A DNA stretch of 64,000 nucleotides from Bacillus inaquosorum KCTC 13429. GTDB lineage: Bacteria > Bacillota > Bacilli > Bacillales > Bacillaceae. A program made the translations under genes and the position numbers. Positions 48,836-58,759 of the stretch are shown one piece after another. The notes below the pieces were generated by a model. It searched no databases and was not told the origin of the DNA. It saw nothing but the letters and a program-made list of their open reading frames with translations. Numbering within the stretch: the stretch's first letter is position 1; every line of letters begins with the position of its first letter. Where the stretch lies: positions 558,001 to 622,000 of the forward strand of contig NZ_AMXN01000002.1 in the NCBI RefSeq assembly GCF_000332645.1, written 5' to 3'.

Positions 48836-50173
48836 ATGAAACACTCACTGCCTGTCAAAGATACCATTATTATTGGTTTCATGCTATTTGCGTTATTCTT
48901 TGGAGCAGGAAATATGATTTATCCGCCGGAACTTGGACAAGCAGCCGGACACAACGTCTGGAAGGCCATCGGCGGATTTTTACTGACTGGGGTAGGCCTG
49001 CCGCTTCTCGGTATTATCGCCATCGCATTAACCGGCAAGGACGCTAAAGGACTTGCTGATAAAGCACACCCTGTTTTTGGCACAATCTTTACTGTCGTGC
49101 TTTATTTATCAATCGGTCCATTATTTGCTATCCCGAGAACAGGAACTGTTTCATATGAAATCGGCGCTGTTCCGTTTTTGACTGGCGTACCAGAAAGACT
49201 TTCTTTATTTGTATTCACACTGATCTTTTTCGGAATTACGTACTATTTAGCGTTAAACCCATCCAAGGTTGTGGACCGGGTCGGAAAAATTCTTACTCCA
49301 ATCAAATTCACCATTATTTTAGTGATTGTTCTTAAAGCCATTTTCACACCGATGGGCGGATTGGGTGCAGTTACAGAAGCATATAAAGGAACACCGGTAT
49401 TTAAAGGATTTTTAGAAGGCTACAAAACAATGGACGCACTTGCTTCAATCGTATTTGGTGTTGTTGTTGTAAATGCTGTAAAAAGCAAAGGCGTTACACA
49501 GTCTAAAGCTCTTGCCGCTGCATGTATTAAAGCGGGTGTGATTGCCGCTTTAGGACTGACATTCATTTATGTATCCCTTGCATACTTGGGTGCAACAAGC
49601 ACGAACGCCATCGGTCCTGTTGGCGAAGGAGCTAAAATTTTATCTGCGTCTTCCCATTATTTATTCGGTTCATTAGGCAACATCGTACTCGGTTCAGCGA
49701 TTACAGTCGCATGTTTAACAACAAGCATCGGCCTTGTCACTTCTTGCGGCCAGTACTTTTCAAAGCTTATCCCGGCATTATCATATAAAATTGTCGTTAC
49801 GATTGTCACGTTATTCAGCTTGATCATTGCGAATTTCGGACTCGCGCAAATTATCGCGTTCTCTGTTCCTATTTTATCAGCTATCTATCCACTTGCCATT
49901 GTCATTATTGTTCTTTCATTTATTGATAAGCTCTTTAAGGAAAGACGCGAAGTGTACATCGCATGCTTGATCGGTACAGGATTATTCAGTATTTTAGACG
50001 GCATCAAAGCAGCCGGCTTTTCACTTGGATCATTAGATGCGTTTCTAAGTGCGAATCTTCCTCTTTACAATCTCGGCATCGGCTGGTTGCTTCCAGGAAT
50101 CATCGGAGCGGTTATCGGCTATGTACTTACCTTATTTATTGGCCCATCCAAACAGCTTAAAGACATAAATTAA
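48836..50173 (+). CDS. braB: Branched-chain amino acid : cation symporter BraB
   Basis: 445-residue LIVCS-family transporter for isoleucine, leucine and valine, with about twelve helices. The opening FMLFALFFGAGNMIYPPELG (about residues 15-34) is the family signature, and PRTGTVSYEIG lies near residue 100. ATG at 48836 follows AGGAGG; the longer frame starts inside the leader. A CodY-like palindrome lies before the promoter. Confidence 0.96.
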   Translation: MKHSLPVKDTIIIGFMLFALFFGAGNMIYPPELGQAAGHNVWKAIGGFLLTGVGLPLLGIIAIALTGKDAKGLADKAHPVFGTIFTVVLYLSIGPLFAIPRTGTVSYEIGAVPFLTGVPERLSLFVFTLIFFGITYYLALNPSKVVDRVGKILTPIKFTIILVIVLKAIFTPMGGLGAVTEAYKGTPVFKGFLEGYKTMDALASIVFGVVVVNAVKSKGVTQSKALAAACIKAGVIAALGLTFIYVSLAYLGATSTNAIGPVGEGAKILSASSHYLFGSLGNIVLGSAITVACLTTSIGLVTSCGQYFSKLIPALSYKIVVTIVTLFSLIIANFGLAQIIAFSVPILSAIYPLAIVIIVLSFIDKLFKERREVYIACLIGTGLFSILDGIKAAGFSLGSLDAFLSANLPLYNLGIGWLLPGIIGAVIGYVLTLFIGPSKQLKDIN

Positions 50174-50181
50174 TGTCACAG

Positions 50182-50210
50182 AACGCCTGCGTTATTGCGC
50201 AGGCGTTTTA
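50182..50210 (+). terminator. braB terminator
   Basis: AACGCCTGCG / CGCAGGCGTT with a short loop, followed by TTATAATGG. Confidence 0.75.
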
Positions 50211-50216
50211 TAATGG

Positions 50217-50253
50217 AAAAAGAGCCCGCTTATTACAATGCGGGCTCTTTTTC
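50217..50253. terminator. Bidirectional terminator, ezrA / braB
   Basis: AAAAAGAGCCCGC and GCGGGCTCTTTTT flank a 10-nt loop, with U-tracts on both strands, just after the ezrA stop. Confidence 0.85.
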
Positions 50254-50266
50254 ATATCGTGATTGA

Positions 50267-51955
50267 TTAAGCGGATATATCAGCTTTGATTTTTGCAACT
50301 GCACCTGGCGCAGCTTTCTCTACAGCGGCAGCTGCAATTTCATAAGAATCTTCATAGTCAAAAGCATAAAAACGTCTTTCCGCTTCTTTCAGCTGTTCAG
50401 ATAAAATATGATTCTGGCTTCTGAACCGGTTTCCGAACTGAATGATTTTTTCAATGAGGATCACCTGCTCGACAAGTTCCTCTGATTCCCGGCTTGCCCT
50501 GTTGACAATATCCTCAGCTTGCTTCAAATGGGCTCCGGCTTCTTCCATATTTAAAGGGAGTTCGTTTAATTGATTGACTGTTTCTTGAATGTGATGATGC
50601 GCGTTTTCCAGCATCTCTTGAATATGACTCGGAATGCCTGGAATGTTGCTTGTCTTCAGCAGTCTTGCTGTCTCAGAAATTGTTTTTTTCAAATTGCTGA
50701 GCGTCTCTCTCGCCTGAAGCTCTTCTTTTCTCAGCGCTTGCAGCTTTTCACGGTATTCGGCATGATCTTTTTTGACTTCTTCAATCTGCTTCTCTATTGA
50801 AGCAACCTCTTCTACTAAAAGAGAGTAGGCGACATGCTCTGCATCGAGCTTATCTTTAACGGATGAGAGCAGCTTGCCAATTTCATCAAGGCGCTTTTCA
50901 AAGGCCTGCTGTTTGCCGAGCTCGCCAGCTGTCAGTCTGTAGCTTTCCTTCACCAGCTCAGTTTCCGCCTTTGTACGCTCTTTCTCTTCTTTCAGCTTGT
51001 CATAAGCAATGATCAATTCAGGCATTTTGCTAAGCACAGATTGGCCGGCTTCGACTTCACCCTCCAGCTGCTGATAAACAGATTGAATATTTTCGTCTAT
51101 GAGCTGCAGGATTGCGGACGCTTCATCAATATCCAGCTCAGTCATCAAGACATGTTCCGCCCGTTTCAACTGGTTTGACAGATTTTCTAATTCCTTATCA
51201 AGCTGGATATGCTCAAGCTTATACCCTTTCTCTTTCATTTCGCGATAGCCGTCCTTGAGCTTTGCAATCTGGCCGGGCACCGTCTGCTTGCAGTCCGCTA
51301 ACAGCTTCGGCACGTCATCTATGTATGACTGAAGCCTTTCAAGATTGCGGTCCTGTTCAAGCAGCACTTTTCGTGCGGTAATATAGTTTCCGCCTTCTGT
51401 TTCTTCTTCAAATTGTTTGATCCCGCTCCAAATTTCGTCAAGATCCTTTTCAAGGCTGTCATAAAGCTCCCCGTAAAGATGGCTGTAAGCCAGCAGGTTT
51501 TTTCGCGATTTTGAATAGCGCTCTCTCACCAGTTCAATCTCTTCACGGCTCTTTTCCTCACTTGTGACAAGGTCGCTGATTTCCCGCAGAATCTTTTCAA
51601 TGTTCGATTCGGCCGCTATCAGCAGGTCGTCGATATGAACGAGCACTTGATTGGCTTTTTTAAATCGGTATTTGTCTGCATTTTCCTCGGCATCATAAAG
51701 GAGCTCTTCAACTTTCGGCATATGGGCTGTGACAATCTCATCCCATTCTTCACGCCACTTCTCAAAGAACTCTTCTGTCTGACCCGTCATTTTCAAATGT
51801 TTGATTTTGGACATTTCTTCCACAATCGACCGGTTCAGAATTTCAATCTTCCACGATTCCAGCCGGTCGATTTCGGCGTAGATTTTTTTCCTGAAAAAGT
51901 AGCCTGCCGCAAACAGCGCAAGCAGTACAATTAATAATCCAATGACAAACTCCAT
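50267..51955 (-). CDS. ezrA: Septation ring formation regulator EzrA
   Basis: 562-residue single-pass membrane protein. It inhibits FtsZ ring formation away from midcell and takes part in the divisome. One N-terminal helix (FVIGLLIVLLALFAAGYFF) is followed by a long string of coiled-coil/spectrin-like repeats to the C-terminus, rich in Glu, Lys and Leu. ATG at 51955 follows AAGGGGG. Divergent from hisJ. Confidence 0.96.
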   Translation of the reverse strand: MEFVIGLLIVLLALFAAGYFFRKKIYAEIDRLESWKIEILNRSIVEEMSKIKHLKMTGQTEEFFEKWREEWDEIVTAHMPKVEELLYDAEENADKYRFKKANQVLVHIDDLLIAAESNIEKILREISDLVTSEEKSREEIELVRERYSKSRKNLLAYSHLYGELYDSLEKDLDEIWSGIKQFEEETEGGNYITARKVLLEQDRNLERLQSYIDDVPKLLADCKQTVPGQIAKLKDGYREMKEKGYKLEHIQLDKELENLSNQLKRAEHVLMTELDIDEASAILQLIDENIQSVYQQLEGEVEAGQSVLSKMPELIIAYDKLKEEKERTKAETELVKESYRLTAGELGKQQAFEKRLDEIGKLLSSVKDKLDAEHVAYSLLVEEVASIEKQIEEVKKDHAEYREKLQALRKEELQARETLSNLKKTISETARLLKTSNIPGIPSHIQEMLENAHHHIQETVNQLNELPLNMEEAGAHLKQAEDIVNRASRESEELVEQVILIEKIIQFGNRFRSQNHILSEQLKEAERRFYAFDYEDSYEIAAAAVEKAAPGAVAKIKADISA

Positions 51956-52151
51956 AATGAGCCCCCTTGCTGTTAACCTTAATCTGTCAGGGTGTTTTAT
52001 TTATTCAGAAAGATTTCAGGATATGTATTGAGAAAAACTGTCGTTTTCATTGTTATTATGATACCATGTAACCAACATTTTTTGACCAGAAATCAAAAAC
52101 TTTTTGTGCAAAATCGGCAGGATTTGACTATTTTTTCACGGGGTGACGCCA

Positions 52152-52958
52152 ATGCAAAAGCGAGACGGACATATTCACACACCATTTTGCCCTCACGGCT
52201 CAAATGACACACTCAGACAATATGCAGAAGAAGCCTTAAAGAAAGGCTTTAAATCGATTACTTTTACCGAACATGCCCCATTGCCTTCCTCTTTTACTGA
52301 TCCGACGCCGCTAAAAGACAGCGCGATGGCGCAAGCCTCTATGGAACGCTATATCGATGAAATTTCTGGATTAAAAAAAGAATATCGCGGACAGCTTACC
52401 ATACGAACGGGGCTTGAGGTCGATTATATTGCTGAATTTGAAGATGAGATTACATTATTTCTGGACACATACGGGCCATATTTAGATGACAGCATCTTAT
52501 CCGTTCATTTTTTGCGCGCAGGTTCTTCCTATCTGTGCCTTGATTATGATGAGCATACCTTTCAAGAGCTGATTTCAGCCTGCGGAAGCATTGAAGCTGT
52601 ATACGAACAGTATTACCGCAGCATCTATTCTTCCATTGTAGCATCTCTCGGCGGCTATAAGCCAAAAAGAGTCGGTCACATCACACTCGTCCAAAAATTC
52701 ATCAAGCTGTTTCCGTACAGCATGTCTGAACATATTCGCGGACTCGTTTCTCAGTGCCTGCATGCCATTGAAGAAAACGGAATGGAGCTCGACTTCAATA
52801 CTTCCGGATTAAGAAAAACATACGCAGGCGGTATTTATATCGAGGATTGGATGCTGAATGAAGCGAAGCAAAAGAAGATCCCGCTTGTGTTCGGGTCTGA
52901 TGCCCATCAAGCGGGAGATGTCGGATACGCATATGAGGCGTTTTTGGAGCAGTGTTAA
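52152..52958 (+). CDS. hisJ: Histidinol phosphatase (PHP family)
   Basis: 268-residue PHP-domain phosphatase in histidine synthesis. Metal motifs: DGHIHTPFCPHGS at the start, ITFTEHAPLP near 40, GLEVDYI near 92, ILSVHFL near 120, GHITLVQK near 180 and GSDAHQAGDVG at the end. I chose the ATG at 52152 (MQKRDGHIHT) behind GGGGTG; a GTG three codons upstream overlaps the site. It is far from the main his operon. Its stop codon overlaps the refZ stop on the other strand. Confidence 0.93.
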   Translation: MQKRDGHIHTPFCPHGSNDTLRQYAEEALKKGFKSITFTEHAPLPSSFTDPTPLKDSAMAQASMERYIDEISGLKKEYRGQLTIRTGLEVDYIAEFEDEITLFLDTYGPYLDDSILSVHFLRAGSSYLCLDYDEHTFQELISACGSIEAVYEQYYRSIYSSIVASLGGYKPKRVGHITLVQKFIKLFPYSMSEHIRGLVSQCLHAIEENGMELDFNTSGLRKTYAGGIYIEDWMLNEAKQKKIPLVFGSDAHQAGDVGYAYEAFLEQC

Positions 52959-53578
52959 TTGATGAGCGCCACGTCTCCTGTCCGGAAGACGCTTCTGATC
53001 CAAATCTTGATTTCTTCAAAATACATTTTATAAAAGTACGGCTCGTGCGGCTGCATGTAGAGCACTTCTGAAATATATTGAGGCTGGAGATAAGGCATCA
53101 TCAAGAGAGATTTTAATTGGAGAATAAAATGAGGCAGCGGCAGCGTTAAATGTTCACGCTGTTTTTCTCCTTCCTCAATGATCAGCTGGAAGATATACTT
53201 TTCCTTCATTAGATATGTCGACATAATTTCTCTGATTAACGTGGAGTCGATCGTGACTTCCCGGTAGACAAAACGAGTTAATTGACGATGATTATGCTGA
53301 TAGGATAAAATATCGAAAACCAATTGGAGCAGCTGTTCCTGCGTGCTTTGAGAAGAGATATTGCCTGCCGCTGTTTCAAGCGTTTTGCTGTAGCCTTCGT
53401 AAAACTCTGAAACTAAGTGTTCCATCAAACCTCCTTTGCCTTTAAAATAGTAGGAGATGTGCGCAACATTTACACCGGCTGACTTTGCGATTTCACGGAC
53501 AGACGTGCCAGAAAATCCTTTTTGGTTAAAGAGCATGACAGCAGATTCAATAATTTTGTCTTTGGTGCTTACTTTCAT
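52955..53578 (-). CDS. refZ: TetR-family FtsZ regulator RefZ
   Basis: 207-residue TetR-like DNA-binding protein (YttP). In B. subtilis it binds chromosomal motifs near the origin and tunes FtsZ positioning at the onset of sporulation. The N-terminal HTH is GTSVREIAKSAGVNVAHISYYFK (about 24-46, given as location), followed by an all-alpha dimer domain. ATG at 53578 follows GGAGTGAGCCGA. A SigH-like promoter lies upstream, matching early-sporulation expression. Confidence 0.93.
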   Translation of the reverse strand: MKVSTKDKIIESAVMLFNQKGFSGTSVREIAKSAGVNVAHISYYFKGKGGLMEHLVSEFYEGYSKTLETAAGNISSQSTQEQLLQLVFDILSYQHNHRQLTRFVYREVTIDSTLIREIMSTYLMKEKYIFQLIIEEGEKQREHLTLPLPHFILQLKSLLMMPYLQPQYISEVLYMQPHEPYFYKMYFEEIKIWIRSVFRTGDVALIN

Positions 53579-53602
53579 TCGGCTCACTCCTTCCTCTTGA
53601 TA

Positions 53603-53631
53603 CTATTCAAGCAGAAGAGCGCTGTTCCTGT
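53603..53631 (-). promoter_or_regulatory. Candidate SigH promoter of refZ
   Basis: On the minus strand ACAGGAACA (53623-53631), 11 nt, then CTTGAATAG (53603-53611). It resembles the SigH consensus RNAGGAWWW / RNNGAATWW with two mismatches. refZ is known as an early sporulation gene under SigH. Confidence 0.5.
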
Positions 53632-53643
53632 AAGAACTTATCG

Positions 53644-53674
53644 ACAAATGCCGGCAGAAAAGCCGGAACTTTGT
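53644..53674. repeat. Quasi-palindrome between refZ and ytsP
   Basis: ACAAATGCCGGC, a 6-nt centre, then GCCGGAACTTTGT: near-reverse-complement arms with one extra base. It could be an operator for refZ or ytsP; no T-run follows, so it is not a terminator. Confidence 0.55.
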
Positions 53675-53704
53675 TTTATATTATAGAAAAAGTGAGGGTT
53701 TTCC

Positions 53705-54196
53705 ATGTTCCATGTCGAAAAACAATCTGGAGATAAAGAAAAAGACTATCAGCTTCTGCTAAAACAGCTCGAAGCCATGATCGAAGACGAAACAGATCAA
53801 ATTGCAAACTATGCAAATGCCTCAGCGCTCCTTTATCATACGTTGCCTGAAGTGAACTGGGCGGGTTTCTATTTTGCCAAAGAAGAGGATGGACAGCTTG
53901 TGTTAGGACCGTTCCAAGGTCTGCCGGCATGTGTTCGGATTCCTTTCGGCAGAGGCGTTTGCGGCACAGCGTATGCAAACGGAAAAGTGGAGCGTGTTGA
54001 GGACGTTCATGCGTTTCCGGGACACATCGCCTGCGATGCTGCTTCTCAATCAGAAATTGTGCTTCCGATTCATGTAGGCGGAAAAGTTGTCGGCGTCTTG
54101 GACATCGACAGTCCAGTAAAAAACCGTTTCGACGAAATTGATGAAAAGTACTTATCACAATTTGCCGAAACGCTTGAAAAAGCGTTAGCACAGTAA
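53705..54196 (+). CDS. ytsP: Free methionine-(R)-sulfoxide reductase (GAF type)
   Basis: 163-residue single GAF-domain protein. Three cysteines at 76, 86 and 110 (LPACVRIPFG, GRGVCGTAY, GHIACDAASQ) have the same 10 and 24 spacing as the catalytic set in E. coli fRMsr, so the reductase assignment is good. WAGFYF near residue 52 is also typical. It repairs oxidised free methionine. Divergent from refZ, convergent with dgcP. RBS GTGAGGG is modest. Confidence 0.9.
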   Translation: MFHVEKQSGDKEKDYQLLLKQLEAMIEDETDQIANYANASALLYHTLPEVNWAGFYFAKEEDGQLVLGPFQGLPACVRIPFGRGVCGTAYANGKVERVEDVHAFPGHIACDAASQSEIVLPIHVGGKVVGVLDIDSPVKNRFDEIDEKYLSQFAETLEKALAQ

Positions 54197-54200
54197 CATA

Positions 54201-54240
54201 AAAGCCCAAAACTGATATTGTTTTGGGCTTTTTTTATTTT
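54201..54240. terminator. ytsP / dgcP terminator
   Basis: AAAGCCCAAAAC-TGATATT-GTTTTGGGCTTT followed by a long T-run on the plus strand. The dgcP stop codon lies within that T-run; a shorter T-run exists on the minus strand. Confidence 0.88.
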
Positions 54241-55973
54241 ATTGATTCGTGAACCATCATGCGGTTTTTTCCGTTTCGTTTCGCGCTGTAGAGCGCTTCA
54301 TCAGCCTCATGCACAAGCTCTTTCAGGGACTTTCTTGTTTCTGCCGTCCAGCAGGAAATCCCGCAGGATATGGTCACCTCGGGTTTCGTGTTTTTTCTGA
54401 CCGCATATACCAGTCTCTCAGTAATCCGTTTTCCCACCGCAACCGTCACATTCGGCAAATAAATCGCCAGCTCCTCGCCTCCCCAGCGGGCGCCGACATC
54501 ATGCTTGCGGATGTTGCTTTTAATCACCGAAGCGACTTGAATTAAAATCTCGTCCCCAGTCTGATGTCCGTACGTATCATTTACATTCTTGAAATTATCT
54601 ATATCAACAAGAATAAAAACACCCTTTTGGTGGATTTTCATGCTGTATTGAATTTTTTCATCTAAATACACCCTTGAATACAGCTCAGTCAGCTGATCTG
54701 TTTTCACAAGATGCTCAAGGCGGTCCCGGAGCATTGAGTTGGTTACAGCCAGTGTCGCGTGATGGATCAGCGCCTGAAACAGCTTGTACATTTCAAAAGT
54801 AAAAGCGTACATCTCCTGTTTCAATAAAACCGCAAAGCCTAAAAGCCGGTCATTCTCAATCATCGGAACGGCCATCAGCGAGCCGTAGCCGGCCTTCCCG
54901 AAAACAGACTGGCCATTTCCGATAAAAACCCCTTTTTCCCCTTCATACAGCTTTTCTTTCAATTCATGATAAAAATCAGATGGCTTCGCTTCTTTGAAAA
55001 ACGCTGTGCTGCCGGGGAGCAATGTTAGGTTTTCAAAATGGTCTATATGAAAAAAACCGACTTCTTCCGCTTGGAACGATTCTGCCATTCTCACAGCCAG
55101 ATCATTCATCGTATCGGTCAGCGTCAACCGCTGATTCAGGCGGCGTGACGTTTCATTGATCAATTCCAAATTTGCGATGCTTGCTTTTGATTGTTCATAG
55201 AGCTGGGCATTTTCAAACGCTTTTCCTGCCGCGTTTGCTATCAGCGACATTTCGTCAAGATAGGCGTCAGTAATAAAACTGCCTCCCGTTCCTTCAGCCA
55301 TCAAAACTCCGTACGTTCCCTGCTGTCCTTTTATCGGAATGTAGGCGGCAGATTCATTTTTCCGCAAAATATCTCCGGTCAAATACACTTTGAGCGCGAA
55401 GGAATCGGATTTTTCCCCTTCCATATACAGCTCTTTTGCAGGAACGCCTAAACATTGATCTTGGTCGTGCGATATAAATAAAGAGAACTTAAACAGAGAA
55501 AACGTGCGGGTTAAGCTTTCTAAAAGCTGCTTCAGCACCTCTGTCTGATCAAGCAGTGAATGGAACAGCTCAGTCATTTTATATATCTTTTTTTGATAGA
55601 TCGTTTTGATATAGAGTCTTTCCTGTTTCTTTGACTGGTTTAAAAATGAAGCAACCACGTCCGGAAGCCCTTCAGGAATCTCTCCATCCTGCCTGCATGT
55701 AAGGTGAAAGCGCCTGCCAGAGACGTCCTCAATCTTATAAAATGAATCGTTTATTTTATAAGCGGAAAAACGCACTTCATCATCTGCCACATTTGCCACA
55801 GACTCTGATGGTGACGGTGTAAGCGAAATACAAAGGGATGAAAAATAGGTTTGAATAGCCGAAGTCAGCCATATGAAAGAGTCGGTGAATGTGACTTTTT
55901 CAGATTTGGTCAATAAAAAATCGAGCATATGATAATGAAAGGCGGATAATTGATCTTTTGTTTGTTCTACCAT
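54234..55973 (-). CDS. dgcP: Diguanylate cyclase DgcP (GAF-GGDEF)
   Basis: 579-residue cytosolic diguanylate cyclase (YtrP) making c-di-GMP, a signal that reduces motility in B. subtilis. It has N-terminal sensor-like domains, a GAF region at about 275-410, and a GGDEF domain from about 415. Key residues are DIDNFKNVNDTYGHQTGDE and the active-site GGEEL in RWGGEELAIYL. The RxxD inhibitory site is not evident. ATG at 55973 follows AGGTGAT. The neighbouring genes do not explain its input signal. Confidence 0.93.
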   Translation of the reverse strand: MVEQTKDQLSAFHYHMLDFLLTKSEKVTFTDSFIWLTSAIQTYFSSLCISLTPSPSESVANVADDEVRFSAYKINDSFYKIEDVSGRRFHLTCRQDGEIPEGLPDVVASFLNQSKKQERLYIKTIYQKKIYKMTELFHSLLDQTEVLKQLLESLTRTFSLFKFSLFISHDQDQCLGVPAKELYMEGEKSDSFALKVYLTGDILRKNESAAYIPIKGQQGTYGVLMAEGTGGSFITDAYLDEMSLIANAAGKAFENAQLYEQSKASIANLELINETSRRLNQRLTLTDTMNDLAVRMAESFQAEEVGFFHIDHFENLTLLPGSTAFFKEAKPSDFYHELKEKLYEGEKGVFIGNGQSVFGKAGYGSLMAVPMIENDRLLGFAVLLKQEMYAFTFEMYKLFQALIHHATLAVTNSMLRDRLEHLVKTDQLTELYSRVYLDEKIQYSMKIHQKGVFILVDIDNFKNVNDTYGHQTGDEILIQVASVIKSNIRKHDVGARWGGEELAIYLPNVTVAVGKRITERLVYAVRKNTKPEVTISCGISCWTAETRKSLKELVHEADEALYSAKRNGKNRMMVHESIK

Positions 55974-56049
55974 GTTTTTATCACCTAAAAGTTTACCACT
56001 AATTTTTGTTTATTATATCATAAACGGTGAATCAATAATGGAGGAATGG

Positions 56050-56078
56050 TTGACTTCAAAACAAATAAATTATATAAT
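56050..56078 (+). promoter_or_regulatory. SigA promoter of rpsD
   Basis: TTGACT (56050-56055), exactly 17 nt, TATAAT (56073-56078): a near-ideal vegetative promoter about 190 nt before rpsD. Confidence 0.9.
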
Positions 56079-56084
56079 GACCTT

Positions 56085-56870
<786 letters not shown>

Positions 56871-56875
56871 TCGTT

Positions 56876-56913
56876 TAAAAAACCCCTGCCGCTATGCGGT
56901 CGGGGTTTTTTTA
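56876..56913 (+). terminator. rpsD terminator
   Basis: AAAAAACCCCTGCCGC-TAT-GCGGTCGGGG then seven Ts. The 3' end of a small ORF on the other strand runs into it. Confidence 0.9.
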
Positions 56914-57020
56914 TCGTCTGATTCGTCTTTTGCCTCTTGCCGGCCAACACTTTCCTGCGCCTGCTGCTCCCAATAATCCCGCTGCAGCCTTTCTTTTGCA
57001 ATCGTGCACATGAGATTCAC
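56892..57020 (-). CDS. Unnamed 42-residue ORF antisense into the rpsD terminator
   Basis: Small ORF that I do not recognise. It starts at GTG 57020, 8 nt after AGGAG in AAAGGAGCGCTCACC, and ends in TAG within the rpsD terminator stem. The product would be MNLMCTIAKERLQRDYWEQQ followed by AQESVGRQEAKDESDDKKTP and TA: charged, one Cys, likely helical, no membrane segment or known domain. The start region looks real: a good Shine-Dalgarno sequence with ideal spacing; the internal ATG at 57011 is too far from it. It lies between the convergent end of rpsD and the tyrS terminator, so it needs its own promoter. A TATATTAG stretch near 57074-57081 could supply a -10. Coding evidence rests only on ribosome binding site and composition. 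Confidence 0.5.
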   Translation of the reverse strand: MNLMCTIAKERLQRDYWEQQAQESVGRQEAKDESDDKKTPTA

Positions 57021-57109
57021 GGTGAGCGCTCCTTTCTGTTAAAAGGTGGTGATTGGTCGTGTTTGCCCTATCTAATATACTCTTTTCCTGTCATTCCTAT
57101 GCGATAAAC

Positions 57110-57148
57110 AAAAAAGATCCTTTGCCGTTAGGCAAAGGATCTTTTTTC
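57110..57148 (-). terminator. tyrS terminator
   Basis: A 17-bp stem AAAAAAGATCCTTTGCC / GGCAAAGGATCTTTTTT with loop GTTA, directly after the tyrS stop codon. Flanking A/T runs make it active on either strand. Confidence 0.92.
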
Positions 57149-58438
<1,290 letters not shown>

Positions 58439-58446
58439 TTAAAATA

Positions 58447-58721
58447 AAAAACGCCCCTTCGTTTACACGAAGGGACGATTGATTATCGCGGTACCACCCT
58501 ACTAATAAGAGAACGCAAAACATTCGTCTTATCACTTTGCCTGATAACGGATCAGGTCCGTTCTTTCACTACTGAAAGCCTGGCTGGCTTTGTTTGCAAA
58601 AGCGGTTCATGAGTGTATTCGATATATCCGTCTGTGCTGATTTTCACCGGCCATCAGCTCTCTGGAACGTAAGGATATTCTACTTGTCTCAATCTTTACC
58701 TTTTCATATGAAGCTATCTCA
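58447..58721 (-). promoter_or_regulatory. Tyrosine T-box leader of tyrS
   Basis: On the minus strand the T-box sequence AGGGTGGTACCGCG (58487-58500) is followed by a terminator hairpin CGTCCCTTCGTGTAAACGAAGGGGCG with a T-run (58447-58478). Upstream is a long stem I with the specifier in GAATACACT, whose TAC (58615-58617) is a tyrosine codon. Uncharged tRNA-Tyr pairs there and at the UGGU bulge to stop termination. Classic tyrS T-box. Confidence 0.95.
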
Positions 58722-58750
58722 TTTTTAACATAAATAAAATCCCGTGTCAA
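58722..58750 (-). promoter_or_regulatory. SigA promoter of tyrS
   Basis: TTGACA (58745-58750), 17 nt, TAAAAA (58722-58727) on the minus strand. The -35 starts 10 nt after the acsA stop codon. Confidence 0.65.
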
Positions 58751-58759
58751 TGTCGCCTT

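Noticed and set aside
53676..54209. 177-codon minus-strand frame over ytsP
   Set aside because: Antisense to a clear GAF-type reductase, rich in Arg/His/Cys as shadow frames are, and with no start signal.
54234..55973. dgcP and its neighbours as a nucleotide-signalling defence cassette
   Set aside because: A GGDEF cyclase alone, without an effector gene or transfer signs, in a conserved chromosomal order.
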